Positions 16,293-24,855 are shown, numbered from the stretch's first letter. The stretch: 39,760 bases of DNA from JBOHCT01 sp050699055 (GCA_050699055.1 JBOHCT010000012.1:1-39760), one strand, 5' to 3'. Notes: generated by a model not told the origin, from the letters alone. Program-made: numbers and translations.

Positions 16293-17266
16293 CAGGTAAC
16301 GCGTGTTGCACCCCAGGTGGGGGCCGTGCAGCGTCGGCGACGGACGTGCGGGCGCTGCCGTTCGACCCACCACGGCGCTCCACGCGTGAGGTGGCGCGGG
16401 GGATGGTCGAGATCCCCGGTGGGCCGTTTCGCATGGGCGGCGCTGACCCGGACGCGTTTCCTACGGATGGTGAGGGGCCCGTACGGACGGTGCGGCTGTC
16501 GCCGTTCCGGATCGACGCGCACGCGGTACCGAACCGCAGGTTCGCCGCCTTCGCCAAGGCCACCGGGTACGTCACGGACGCGGAGCGGTACGGCTGGTCG
16601 TTCGTGTTCTACGCGCTGGTGCACCCGAAGGCACGCGACGCCGTACGGGAGGCGACGGTACCGGAGGCGCCGTGGTGGGTGGCGGTCGAGGGCGCGTGCT
16701 GGCGGGCGCCCGACGGGCCTGGTTCGTCGATCGGCGAGCGGCCGAACCACCCGGTCGTCCACGTGTCCTGGCACGACGCGCGCGCGTACGCCGCGTGGGC
16801 GGGCAAGCGGCTGCCGACCGAGGCCGAGTGGGAGATGGCCGCCCGCGGCGGCCTCGACCAGGTCCGTTACCCGTGGGGCGACGAGCTGGCCCCACGCGGG
16901 CGGCACCGCTGCAACATCTGGCAGGGCAGCTTCCCGCGCCACAACACCGCGGACGACGGCTACCTCGCCACCGCGCCGGTGGACGCCTTCGCGCCGAACG
17001 GCTACGGGCTGTACAACACCTCGGGCAACGTGTGGGAGTGGTGCGCCGACCGGTGGAGTTCGACGTGGCACGCGGACGAGCGTCCGGAGACCAGGGTCGA
17101 CCCGCAGGGCCCCCCAGAAGGGGAGTCTCGGGTCATCCGCGGCGGTTCCTACCTTTGCCACGCGTCGTACTGCAACCGCTACCGCGTCGCCGCACGCACC
17201 TCGAACACTCCCGACAGCACGACCGGGCACACCGGCCTGCGCTGTGCCGCCGACCCCGCTGCCTAG
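16289..17266 (+). CDS. Formylglycine-generating enzyme (sulfatase-modifying factor)
   Basis: Oxidises the active-site cysteine of type I sulfatases to formylglycine using oxygen and copper. The 325-residue protein shows the family signatures MVEIPGGPFRMGG, GYVTDAERYGWSFVF, HPVVHVSWHDARAYAAWAG, RLPTEAEWE, NGYGLYNTSGNVWEWC and the catalytic RGGSYLCHASYCNRYR with Cys290 and Cys295, the pair that corresponds to the bacterial FGE active site. The GTG at 16289 keeps the usual Cys-rich N-terminus (ACC). No sulfatase gene is in the window, so its client lies elsewhere. In a sulfation locus an activated sulfatase could trim or recycle sulfate groups; that is inference. Confidence 0.93.
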   Translation: MTGNACCTPGGGRAASATDVRALPFDPPRRSTREVARGMVEIPGGPFRMGGADPDAFPTDGEGPVRTVRLSPFRIDAHAVPNRRFAAFAKATGYVTDAERYGWSFVFYALVHPKARDAVREATVPEAPWWVAVEGACWRAPDGPGSSIGERPNHPVVHVSWHDARAYAAWAGKRLPTEAEWEMAARGGLDQVRYPWGDELAPRGRHRCNIWQGSFPRHNTADDGYLATAPVDAFAPNGYGLYNTSGNVWEWCADRWSSTWHADERPETRVDPQGPPEGESRVIRGGSYLCHASYCNRYRVAARTSNTPDSTTGHTGLRCAADPAA

Positions 17267-17288
17267 ATCGGGCCAGCGGCACGGCATC

Positions 17289-17360
17289 TGCCAAGATCCA
17301 CCTCTGCGGTCGCAACGCGCAGCCGGCTGCCCACGCGGACCGCAAACGTGGATCTTGGCA
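17289..17360. repeat. REP-like nested palindrome
   Basis: Outer arms TGCCAAGATCCAC and GTGGATCTTGGCA (13 bp, perfect) enclose inner arms TGCGGTC and GACCGCA with 3-base gaps and a 26-base loop. It lies between convergent genes and may end transcription. A half copy occurs at 19061-19079, so it is probably a dispersed repeat of this genome. Confidence 0.8.
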
Positions 17361-17379
17361 CGGCGCGGCCCTCGCAGCC

Positions 17380-18246
17380 CTAGACGATCGGGGGGCGCCC
17401 GGCCTTCGTCATGGTCCACGCCGTGCGCCACGAGATCGGCCGCCGCGGGCCGCAGGAAGCGCGCCAGCCCTCGGCGAACCCAGCGAACCACGCGCGCCTC
17501 GCGGCGGTCGAACGCTCCCTGGCTAGCGTGATCGCCACCCAGTCGGCGAGGTAGCAGGCGGCGAGCGGCCACGGGAGGTTGCGCCTGGCCAGCCATACCC
17601 GGTTGCGGGCGTTCAGTCTGTAGAAGTACTCATGCCGGGAGGGGGTGACCGCGGGGTGGCACATGACCGCCTCGGCGTCGTAGCGGATGCGGTACCCGGC
17701 GTCGAGCACCCGCCAGGCGAAATCGGTCTCCTCGTGGGAGTAGAAGAACTCCCCGGGGAGTCCCTCGACGGCTTCGAAGGCCGCACGCCTGATCGCGCAG
17801 GCGCCCCCGAGGAACGTCGTCACCGCCCCGGACCGGTCGGGGTCGGCACGCAGCCGAGGCACATGCCTGCGGGCGGGGCCGCGGCCCTCGGGGTCCTGGA
17901 CGCGAAACGACAGGACGGCTAGCGACGGGCCGGCCTCGAACTCCCGCGCCACGCGGGCCGCGAGTCCCCGCGACGGATACCAGCCGTCGTCGTCGAGAAA
18001 CAGCACCACGTCGCCGGCGCAGGCCGCCACCCCGTGGTTGCGTCCCCCGGGGATGCCAGCGTTCGAGGGCAGCCGCAGCTCCTTGACCGGCTCGGACAGC
18101 CGCGGCACGGCTGCGCCGTTGCCGACCACGACCACCTCGACGTCCGCGCCCTCCTGCGCGTGGACGCTGCGGACGGCCCGGTCCAGCTCCGCCTGGCGAC
18201 CACCCGCGGTGAGTATCACGCACGACAGCCGCAAGGGAGGAGTCAC
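17380..18246 (-). CDS. GT2 family glycosyltransferase
   Basis: A 288-residue GT-A glycosyltransferase: LSCVILTAGGRQ at the N-terminus, LPSNAGIPGGRNHGV, the metal-binding FLDDDGW, then LGGACAIRRAAFEAVEGL and FYSHEETDFAWR around the acceptor and catalytic acid region. This resembles rhamnosyl- or galactosyl-type GT2 enzymes. The GTG at 18246 overlaps the stop of the CDP-alcohol phosphotransferase gene (GTGA); the longer open frame to 18750 is a shadow. It is last in the TagGH-led minus-strand cluster and probably adds a sugar to the lipid-linked carrier or polymer. The C-terminal membrane-proximal segment has Arg and Trp but no clear helix. Confidence 0.88.
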   Translation of the reverse strand: MTPPLRLSCVILTAGGRQAELDRAVRSVHAQEGADVEVVVVGNGAAVPRLSEPVKELRLPSNAGIPGGRNHGVAACAGDVVLFLDDDGWYPSRGLAARVAREFEAGPSLAVLSFRVQDPEGRGPARRHVPRLRADPDRSGAVTTFLGGACAIRRAAFEAVEGLPGEFFYSHEETDFAWRVLDAGYRIRYDAEAVMCHPAVTPSRHEYFYRLNARNRVWLARRNLPWPLAACYLADWVAITLARERSTAARRAWFAGFAEGWRASCGPRRPISWRTAWTMTKAGRPPIV

Positions 18247-19052
18247 TCGCCGCGCTCCCGCGCCGAGCCCGCTCCGTTCGCGTCCAACCTGCGCGAGGCG
18301 AGCACGCTGACGAGATGCAGGACCAGCTGGATCGCCGCGACGACGGCGCACGCGGCCGCGAGTACCCGGGTCGCGAGCAGCCCGCCGGTGACGGTGTCGT
18401 AGATCGCGGCCGCGAGGACGAGCAGCGAGAGCTCGATCGCCTGGATGATCCGGTGGAAGCGCAACGCTCCCGCGGCTCGCCTGGCGAGACCCAACCCCCG
18501 GTTCCGCGGCGACGCGGCGGCCTCGGTGGCGGCCGGCTTGCCGGACCGGACCCGGGCGACGTCGACCAGATCGGTCTCGGCCTTGATCAGGATCGCCCCG
18601 ACCGCCGCGGCGAGGCCGATCACGACCCACCCGCCGGTGAGCCCACCCGCCTGGGCGCGTACGCCCAGCCCGATGAGCAGCGCGGCCTCGGTGACATAGT
18701 GGCCCACGCGGTCGAGGTAGACGCCAGTGACGCTGGTCCTCCCGGTCCACCGGGCCAGCTCACCGTCGGAGCAGTCGAGGAGAAGGTAGGCCTGGATGAG
18801 CAGGGCACCCCCCACGGCGGCCGCGAGACCGCCCAGGCCGACCACGATCCCGCCAGCGACACCGCAGACGATCATCAGGCCGGTGAGCTGGTTGGGGGCC
18901 GCACGCAGCCGGACGAACGCACAGGTCGCGTATGGCGAGAGGCGACGCATATACAGCAGGCCCGCCCAGTGCTCGCCGCTGCGCCGCGCCATCATCGCCG
19001 CGGGCTGGCAGGCGGCCCGCAACTCGGCAACCGTGGGCGCCTCTCGCAGCAT
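18243..19052 (-). CDS. CDP-alcohol phosphotransferase with altered D4 residue
   Basis: Moves a phospho-alcohol from a CDP-alcohol to an acceptor within the membrane. The 269-residue protein has several membrane helices and the family motif: Asp93, Asp96, Gly97, Ala100-Arg101, Gly110 and Asp114. The fourth acidic residue, normally Asp and thought to be the base, is His118 (YLDRVGHYV). The frame continues to a GTG at 19121, but a repeat copy lies at 19061-19079, so the ATG at 19052 is preferred; GAGGA sits 11 bases ahead. It overlaps the downstream GT2 gene by 4 bases. The substrate may be CDP-inositol or another CDP-polyol made by the adjacent cytidylyltransferase. Confidence 0.85.
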   Translation of the reverse strand: MLREAPTVAELRAACQPAAMMARRSGEHWAGLLYMRRLSPYATCAFVRLRAAPNQLTGLMIVCGVAGGIVVGLGGLAAAVGGALLIQAYLLLDCSDGELARWTGRTSVTGVYLDRVGHYVTEAALLIGLGVRAQAGGLTGGWVVIGLAAAVGAILIKAETDLVDVARVRSGKPAATEAAASPRNRGLGLARRAAGALRFHRIIQAIELSLLVLAAAIYDTVTGGLLATRVLAAACAVVAAIQLVLHLVSVLASRRLDANGAGSARERGE

Positions 19053-19060
19053 CGTGGCGT

Positions 19061-19079
19061 GATCCTCGTTTGCGGTCCG
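19061..19079. repeat. Half copy of the REP-like element
   Basis: The reverse complement matches 17336-17354 at 18 of 19 bases (CGGACCGCAAACG, then W, then GGATC). It lies between the cytidylyltransferase and the CDP-alcohol phosphotransferase genes. Confidence 0.65.
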
Positions 19080-19120
19080 AACGCGAAGAATACTGGCAAC
19101 CTCGTCCCACGAGAACGGCA

Positions 19121-19855
19121 CTAGCAGCGTGGGGCGATCTCCCGGGCGCGCCTCAGGTCCGTGGCATCGTCCACCTCCACCCAGTCGACGGTCCCGATGG
19201 ATGCCGCACCGATCGCGCCGCCCCGGTCGATGAGCTCCTGAAAGCCGTCCTCGTAGTAGAGGCCCGGATCCAGGCGCCAGGTCGCCTCGAGCGCGTCGGC
19301 GAGCGGTGCGGCGCCGGAGGGCGCGATGAGCGCCGCACCGATGTACTCTCCGCCCGCCTCGCGGGGTGGCATCCGCTTGGTGACGCGCCGGACCCGCCCC
19401 TCACGGTCCAAGGTCACCTTCATCTCCTCGTCGGCGAGCGGCTTCACGGTATCGACGGCGAGCAGGACATCCTGCCCGGGCTCCCCCGCGAGCAGCGCCT
19501 CCTCCACGCTCGCCGGGTGGACGGTGTCGCCGTTGACCAAGAGCGCTCCCTCCGCGAGGTATTTCCGCGCGAGCCACAGGGAGTAGGCGTTGTTCCACTC
19601 GCTGGCACGATCGTTGTCGACCAGCGTCAGACCGACGCCGTGCCGCCGCTCCATTGCCGCCCGCCGCCTCTGTACGACGTCGGCCGCGTGGCCCACGACC
19701 ACGACGACCTCCGTCACGCCGACCGCGGCGAGATTGCGAAGAGCGATGTCGAGGATCGTCGTCTCCCCGGCGACGGGCAGCAGGGCCTTCGGCAGCCCAT
19801 CTGTCAGGGGACGAAGCCGCCGCCCCGCCCCCGCGGCGAGCACCACGCCGATCAC
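19121..19855 (-). CDS. Phosphocholine/inositol-phosphate-type nucleotidyltransferase
   Basis: A 244-residue sugar-nucleotidyltransferase-fold enzyme that would make a CDP-alcohol from CTP and a phospho-alcohol. It begins VIGVVLAAGAGRRLRPLTDG with LPKALLPV (Lys23), then SEWNNAYSLW and VNGD (107-110), features of the LicC and inositol-1-phosphate cytidylyltransferase type rather than of hexose-1-phosphate enzymes. The GTG at 19855 follows GGAGGGAG at about 6 bases and one base after the previous stop. Placed between two CDP-alcohol phosphotransferases, it is the natural supplier of their substrate. The alcohol cannot be told from sequence. Confidence 0.85.
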   Translation of the reverse strand: MIGVVLAAGAGRRLRPLTDGLPKALLPVAGETTILDIALRNLAAVGVTEVVVVVGHAADVVQRRRAAMERRHGVGLTLVDNDRASEWNNAYSLWLARKYLAEGALLVNGDTVHPASVEEALLAGEPGQDVLLAVDTVKPLADEEMKVTLDREGRVRRVTKRMPPREAGGEYIGAALIAPSGAAPLADALEATWRLDPGLYYEDGFQELIDRGGAIGAASIGTVDWVEVDDATDLRRAREIAPRC

Positions 19856-19856
19856 G

Positions 19857-20453
19857 TCAGTCTCCCTCCACGTCGGCGGTGGCCCGTCGGGCCCCGACAC
19901 CACGCACCCAGCTCATCGTGCTCTCCGCGAGGAAGAGCAGCCACAGCACTCCAGTGAGCACCGCGAAAAGGACGGTCGGCACCCCGGCCATGACACCGAG
20001 AGCGACGACGAGCATCCTGCCATCCCATCCCAGGGCCGCGAGACCGAGCCACGGGGAAGCGGGCTCCCGGCGCTGCAGGACGCGGTAGACGGTGTCATAG
20101 TGGTGGAAGGCGAGGGCCCCCAGCAGGGCGAGGACCAACGCCGGGGGGACACCGTGGCCGAGACCCAGGCCACCGATGAACGCGTACTCCGCCGCGCGCA
20201 GCATCGGCACGACGAGCCAGTCGAGCCGACCGGCGTGCGCGTGTCCGGCCACGAGCCCACCGATGATCGCGCACCATCCAGCGGCGAAGACGGAAAGTCC
20301 GGGCCGCGGCTCGGCTCCGAGTACCGCGAACGGAAGCGCCACCCCCAGCATGGTGGGGAAGAGCGGCGGCGACGGCGCGTTCCACAGTCCTCCGACAGCT
20401 CGGGCGACGGGACCGTCGTCACGGTAGAGGAGCGTGGCGGTCCGCGCCTTCAT
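19857..20453 (-). CDS. DUF5941-like membrane protein
   Basis: A 198-residue protein with about five hydrophobic segments (for example TMLGVALPFAVLG, CAIIGGLVAG, ALVLALLGALAFHHYDTVY and MLVVALGVMAGVPTVLFAVL). It resembles the DUF5941 family that accompanies CDP-alcohol phosphotransferases and TagGH in actinomycetes. The HHYDTVYR segment may be functional but no role is known. The ATG at 20453 overlaps the previous stop (ATGA). In relatives this domain can be fused to the CDP-alcohol enzyme, which supports a shared step. Family name is from memory of the genomic context. Confidence 0.7.
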   Translation of the reverse strand: MKARTATLLYRDDGPVARAVGGLWNAPSPPLFPTMLGVALPFAVLGAEPRPGLSVFAAGWCAIIGGLVAGHAHAGRLDWLVVPMLRAAEYAFIGGLGLGHGVPPALVLALLGALAFHHYDTVYRVLQRREPASPWLGLAALGWDGRMLVVALGVMAGVPTVLFAVLTGVLWLLFLAESTMSWVRGVGARRATADVEGD

Positions 20454-21940
20454 GCCTTCGCCTCCTCGGGTCCGCGCGCCAGCGAACGGGCGAACCTGCC
20501 GCCGAGCATGTACAGGCCGGCGAGCCCGCCCCAGACCAGCAGCGCGAGGAACGTCACACGCGCGTCGAAGAACGCGGCGGTGACGGAGATCAGCAGCAAC
20601 CGCTCCCCCACGGGGAGTATCACGATCTTCTTCAGCCAACGCGCGACGCCGTGGCTTTCCAGCCGCGCGGACAGTCCGGCCGCCGCTGCGCCCACCCGTC
20701 GTCCGCTGGCCGTACCGGAAGTTTCGGCCGGATGCGACGTACCGCGGACGGGGACGTCGTCGCGCTGGACGAGAGACCGCGACGGCGGTCCGGCCGCCGG
20801 GGCCTGCGGGAGGGCACCGTAACCGAAGTCGATCATGTGGCGGGTGGTTTGCATCGTCAGCGCGGCGACGGCGAGCGGCCACACGCCGGTAGCGCCTGCC
20901 GCGAGGCCGGCGTAGACGATGTACTCCTCCGCCCGGTCGGTGACCCCGTCGAGCCAACCGCCGAACGTCGAGAACGTCCGCGTGTAGCGGGCGAGCTGGC
21001 CGTCAACGCAGTCGAGGGCAAAGGCCGCCTGCACGAGCAACGCGCCGGCGACGAGGCCCACACGCGAACCGAGAGCGAAACAGGCCGCGGCCGCGACACC
21101 GACACCCAGGGAGACGAGGGTGACGGCGTTGGGGGCGAGCCCGTGCCGCGCGGCGAAGCGGGCGACGTGCTTGGCGTAGGGGCTCACGAAGTACGTCGCG
21201 AAGAAACCGTCGTCTGTCTTCACGGCCGCGTCGAGACGCAGTCGCTCCTCGTCGACCTCGCGCAGGGCAAGCGTCGCCGCCACGGCGCCCGCGCGGTCAA
21301 CGGCGCGCCGGCAGTACAGGCTCCCGAGATCGCGCGCGGCCACCGCCACGCCCGCGCGGACCAGCCCGACGAGAAGCAGCGAGCAGGCGTCGGTCAGACA
21401 TTCCTTCTCGGCGAGGGCGGCCAGCCCGTCGGCCGCGTCACCCAAAGTCGCGGCGTCGCGGGCGGCCACCCGCAGCGCGCCTGTGAAGTCCGCGTTGGGC
21501 GCGTTCACGTGATGGTACGACGATCCTGCCGACACGACGAGCCCGCGGGCCAACCGACAGGGGTTGTTCCCCAGGCCCCCCTCGCCGACGACATCGCTGG
21601 TGAACAACCCCGCGGTCGCGAGCGGCGGGTCGGCGAGCAGCCGGGCCAGCGCCTCCCGATGCGCCACGAGGTCCGCGGGCAGCACCGCCAGTGCCTGGTC
21701 GCTCGTCCGAGCGATCGCCGTGACCGTCCGCAGCGCGGCGACGGTGTCCTCGCACTCCGTGACCTCCGCCCCGGATGCCTCTCTCAGCTCCCGCGCCCGA
21801 CGCGGTGGGGCGATGACACGGACGCGGTCGACGCCGATCGACGCGAGTTGGTCGGCGAGTCGCGAGAGGGCCGAGGCCTGCGCCGCACCGGCCCCCTGCC
21901 ACTCGGGGTCGTCCGCCGCGAGGAGAAGAGCGGTTGTCAT
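20450..21940 (-). CDS. Degenerate nucleotidyltransferase domain fused to CDP-alcohol phosphotransferase
   Basis: A 496-residue fusion. Residues 1-235 have a nucleotidyltransferase-like fold pattern (MTTALLLAADDP, LAVLPADLV) but lack the GxGxR and Lys residues needed for CTP chemistry, so this half is probably inactive. Residues 240-490 are a CDP-alcohol phosphotransferase with the complete motif Asp310, Asp313, Gly314, Ala317-Arg318, Gly327, Asp331 and Asp335 and several membrane helices. The layout recalls the inositol-phosphate cytidylyltransferase/DIPP-synthase fusions of thermophiles. The true cytidylyltransferase is a separate gene two positions downstream. ATGA overlaps join it to tagH upstream and the DUF5941-like gene downstream. 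Confidence 0.85.
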   Translation of the reverse strand: MTTALLLAADDPEWQGAGAAQASALSRLADQLASIGVDRVRVIAPPRRARELREASGAEVTECEDTVAALRTVTAIARTSDQALAVLPADLVAHREALARLLADPPLATAGLFTSDVVGEGGLGNNPCRLARGLVVSAGSSYHHVNAPNADFTGALRVAARDAATLGDAADGLAALAEKECLTDACSLLLVGLVRAGVAVAARDLGSLYCRRAVDRAGAVAATLALREVDEERLRLDAAVKTDDGFFATYFVSPYAKHVARFAARHGLAPNAVTLVSLGVGVAAAACFALGSRVGLVAGALLVQAAFALDCVDGQLARYTRTFSTFGGWLDGVTDRAEEYIVYAGLAAGATGVWPLAVAALTMQTTRHMIDFGYGALPQAPAAGPPSRSLVQRDDVPVRGTSHPAETSGTASGRRVGAAAAGLSARLESHGVARWLKKIVILPVGERLLLISVTAAFFDARVTFLALLVWGGLAGLYMLGGRFARSLARGPEEAKA

Positions 21941-22689
21941 CGGCGGCCCGCGCGCTCCCTGTCGTCGGACTCACTGTAGGCGGCGAGCGCCTTCTGGACG
22001 GTGCCGTCGACGGCCAGGCGACCATGCTGGATGAACAACCCGCGCCCGCAGAATCGCTCCAGGTCGCGCTCGTTGTGCGAGACGAGGATGAGCGTACGCC
22101 CATCGGCGAGGATCTTCTCGAGAGCCGCGTAGCATTTCTTCCTGAACGACCGATCGCCAACTGCGAGGACCTCGTCCATGAGCAGGATCGGCGTCTCGAC
22201 CTGGGATACCACGGCGAAGCCCAGCCGGGCCTGCATCCCGGTGGAGTAGTGCCGGATCGGGGCGTCGATGAAGTCCTCGACCTCGGCGAACTCCACGATC
22301 TGGTCGAAGCACGCGTCAACGGTGTGGGTGTCGAGCCCGTGTAGTGCCCCGACGAGGTAGACGTTCTCCCGCCCCGTAAGGTCCTTTGACAGCCCGGCGC
22401 GCAGGTTCAGCAGCGCCGCGTCGCCGCGCACGGTGACCGCCCCCTCATCGGGCAGCAGCACGCCGGCGATGAGTCTGAGCAGCGTGCTCTTGCCTGTGCC
22501 GTTGCTCCCGATGACGCCGACCCCCTCGCCCGGCTGGACCTTGAACGAGACGTTCCGCAGTGCCCAGAACGTGCCCTTGGGCTGCCGCCTGAGGCCGTGC
22601 GTGAGCAGCTCGCGCAGCCGGATCCTGCGCCGCCGGCTCTTGGCGAAGCAGATGCCGAGGTTGTGCGCCTCGATAATGGGCTCGGGCAT
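21937..22689 (-). CDS. tagH: Polysaccharide/teichoic acid ABC exporter ATPase
   Basis: Powers export of a lipid-linked wall polymer across the membrane. The 250-residue ATPase has Walker A GSNGTGKST (61-69), signature YSTGMQ (148-153), Walker B ILLMDE (168-173) and the VSHN switch. TFWALRNVSFKVQPGE and the LNLRAGLSKDLTGREN segment are typical of the TagH/RfbE/Wzt group. There is no C-terminal carbohydrate-binding extension of the Wzt type, so it is closer to TagH. It lies 68 bases after the permease gene and overlaps the next gene (ATGA). No strong Shine-Dalgarno is visible before the ATG at 22689. Confidence 0.93.
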   Translation of the reverse strand: MPEPIIEAHNLGICFAKSRRRRIRLRELLTHGLRRQPKGTFWALRNVSFKVQPGEGVGVIGSNGTGKSTLLRLIAGVLLPDEGAVTVRGDAALLNLRAGLSKDLTGRENVYLVGALHGLDTHTVDACFDQIVEFAEVEDFIDAPIRHYSTGMQARLGFAVVSQVETPILLMDEVLAVGDRSFRKKCYAALEKILADGRTLILVSHNERDLERFCGRGLFIQHGRLAVDGTVQKALAAYSESDDRERAGRR

Positions 22690-22757
22690 GGGCGGTGTCT
22701 TCTAGGCGGTGTCTCTAGACGTGTTCCTACCGGGTCCCTGCAGTTCCCCACAGTGTC

Positions 22758-23534
22758 CTACAGCTCCTTCAGCACGGCAGGTTCGAGTGCGTGGAACATC
22801 CACCAGCCGACGAGGAAGACGGCGAGGCAGATGAGAGAAGTCTCGACGAGCAGGTGGGCAGAGGGAAAGTCCTCGGGGAACCACGCGGCGCGGTACAGGC
22901 CGAAGATCGTGACGAGCGGGTTGAGCTCGAACACGCCTCGGACGCTCTCGGGCACCTTGTCCACTGGATAGAGCACCCCCGACATGAAGAACGTCATCCG
23001 CAGCGCCACCTGGATGACCCGCTGCACGTCACGGACGAGCACCGTCACCGACGACAAGATCATCGTAATGCCGGTCGTCAGGATGGCCTGCAGCGGAATG
23101 GCGAGAAGGAAGCCCAAGATCGTGACATGCGGCGGCACCCACGCGATGACCGCGAAGACCACAAGCACCGGCAGGCTCAGGATGAACTCGACGAACTTGG
23201 CGCCGACCGTGCCGAGCGGAAAGAGTTCCCTGGGCAAAGCCATGGTTGTGATGATCCTGGCGTCTCCGAGCAGGATTCTCGTGCTCTGGTGTACGGCTCT
23301 GTTGAACCACAGCCACGGCAGGATGCCCGCGACGAGGAACAACCCGTAGTTCTCCGTACCCGCGTGCAGGATCTGGGCGAAGACGAAAAAGTAGACGCCG
23401 GTGAGCAGGAGTGGCTCGAGCATGGACCACGCGTAGCCCAGCACGGACTGCTGGTACTTCGCCTTGAGGTCCCGCCGGACGAACAACGCCAGGACCTCAC
23501 GGTGATTCCACACGGCAGCGGCGCTGGACGCCAA
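22758..23534 (-). CDS. tagG: Polysaccharide/teichoic acid ABC exporter permease
   Basis: The membrane half of the exporter. The 258-residue protein has six predicted helices and the ABC-2 pattern: VLALFVRRDLKAKYQQSVLG and YAWSMLEPLL at the N-terminus, GILPWLWFNRAV and LPRELFPLGTV in the middle. These are typical of TagG, RfbA and Wzm. It starts with TTG at 23534, supported by GGGAGG 6 bases ahead. It is the first gene of the minus-strand polymer cluster; its promoter should lie in 23535-23699, where I see no clear consensus. Confidence 0.92.
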   Translation of the reverse strand: MASSAAAVWNHREVLALFVRRDLKAKYQQSVLGYAWSMLEPLLLTGVYFFVFAQILHAGTENYGLFLVAGILPWLWFNRAVHQSTRILLGDARIITTMALPRELFPLGTVGAKFVEFILSLPVLVVFAVIAWVPPHVTILGFLLAIPLQAILTTGITMILSSVTVLVRDVQRVIQVALRMTFFMSGVLYPVDKVPESVRGVFELNPLVTIFGLYRAAWFPEDFPSAHLLVETSLICLAVFLVGWWMFHALEPAVLKEL

Positions 23535-23699
23535 AGGCGGCCTCCCTGTTTGGGTGATGCCTCACCTCCGTGCGGCTTCGTGCCGCCTCACGGCACTCGA
23601 TCAGCGTACTGGCGATACCCGGTGCCTTCCACAACCGCGGCTCCGGGGCGGCGTGAGCGTATCAGTCGTCGCAGTCCAGGGCGGGACGGCTGTCGCCGG

Positions 23700-24597
23700 T
23701 CAACCCGACTGGTTCTGGTCACGACGCAGCCTCGCCGCCGGTCCCGCGAGCGATCGTGCGCGCCGGGCGATCGTCGACCATGGGTCGCCGGTACTGTCGA
23801 GCCGCCGGAAAAGGTTGCGGGTCGTGAACCGCCATGGCTCGACGTCCTCGAGTTCGTCCCAGTGAAGCGGGGTGGCGACCGGGGCGCCCGGCTTGGCACG
23901 CGCCGCGTAGGGAGCGACGGACGTCTGGGCGTAGGCGTTGCGAAGGTAGTCCAGGAAGACGCGGTTACCGCGCTGGTCCTTGCGCCGCTCGACGGTGAAC
24001 CTGTCGGGATCCTTTGCGGCGATCAGTTCGGCCGCCGCGCGCGCGAAGTGGCGTACCTCGTCGAAGCCCGCCGTACGCCGTCCCTCACCGTCCGGAACGA
24101 CGACGAGGTCGCGCTCCCCGCGAAGCGGTGCGTACCACTCCCCGGCTGCCGCGGCCTCCCCCGCGGCGATCTCACCGCACAGCCGCCTGGCCCGCGCCGA
24201 GAGCGTCGCCACCGCCTGGTCGCCGGCTCCTCGTCCGCTCTCCTCCACCTCGGTGAGGGCCTCCGACGCCGGCTGCGCCAGGTGCCCGCCGATGAGCTGG
24301 CGGGCGCGCACCTCACCGGCCAGCAGCACAAGCCTCGGGGAGATCATCGCCGCAAGCCGGTCGACCTCACGAGCCACCTCGGTCGCGGCCTGCTCCCACA
24401 GGCCGAAGCTCACGGCGCCGTCGAGTGCGCGCAGCGCGGTCTCATCGGCGCCTCTGTTCGGCGAGCCCGCCGCGCACCGCCCGCCAGCGCAGCTCCATCT
24501 GGTGGGACGCGTCCTCGACAGTGCGGCTCGTGTCGAGGTAGACGCTGGCGTACGGACCCGGCCTGTCGTACAGCGGCGCGAGAAACGAGAGGTTCAC
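23700..24597 (-). pseudogene. Hybrid remnant of baeRF2 and LigD polymerase genes
   Basis: From the GTG at 24597 (AGGAGG upstream) the frame reads NLSFLAPLYDRPGPYASVYLD, as in baeRF2 (Vms1/eRF1-like) proteins, and stops at 24442. Removing one A in CAGAGGC near 24446 carries it into a frame beginning DETALRALDGAVSFG, then ISPRLVLLAGEVRARQLI, also baeRF2. After about residue 160 the protein changes to the C-terminal part of a LigD-type primase/polymerase (RRTAGFDEVRHFARA, FTVERRKDQRG, DYLRNAYAQTSVAPYA). So a frameshift and a deletion joined two unrelated genes. A 237-residue product from GTG 24413 could still be made. Confidence 0.75.
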
Positions 24598-24751
24598 GGA
24601 ACGACACCTCCTCCGCGCGACGGTATGAACGCTAGTATGCGTGAGTATGGATGAGTTCTGCCCCGCGCCGACGTCGTCACCCGCACGCGGCGGAGGCGCG
24701 TTCGGCCGGTAGGGAAGGCGTCACGCCTGCGTAACGACACGATGGCGATGG

Positions 24752-24780
24752 GTGAACACGTTCCGCCGCGACATTAGACT
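24752..24780 (+). promoter_or_regulatory. Candidate promoter of the STAS gene
   Basis: GTGAAC (24752-24757), 17 bases, then TAGACT (24775-24780) give a fair -35/-10 pair with a transcript start near 24787 and a leader of about 70 bases. Confidence 0.4.
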
Positions 24781-24855
24781 GACGATTAGCAGGTGCGGTC
24801 CCGCGCGACCCCCTGCTCCGCCGAGTTCTCGGGGAGCGTCGACTGGGGAGGGGCC

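Noticed and set aside
15932..17596. 554-residue minus-strand open frame across the FGE gene
   Set aside because: Pure antisense shadow of the FGE gene; FGE has complete catalytic motifs.
22685..22720. Direct repeats of GGCGGTGTCT between tagG and tagH
   Set aside because: Two short copies in a 68-base gap with no further structure.
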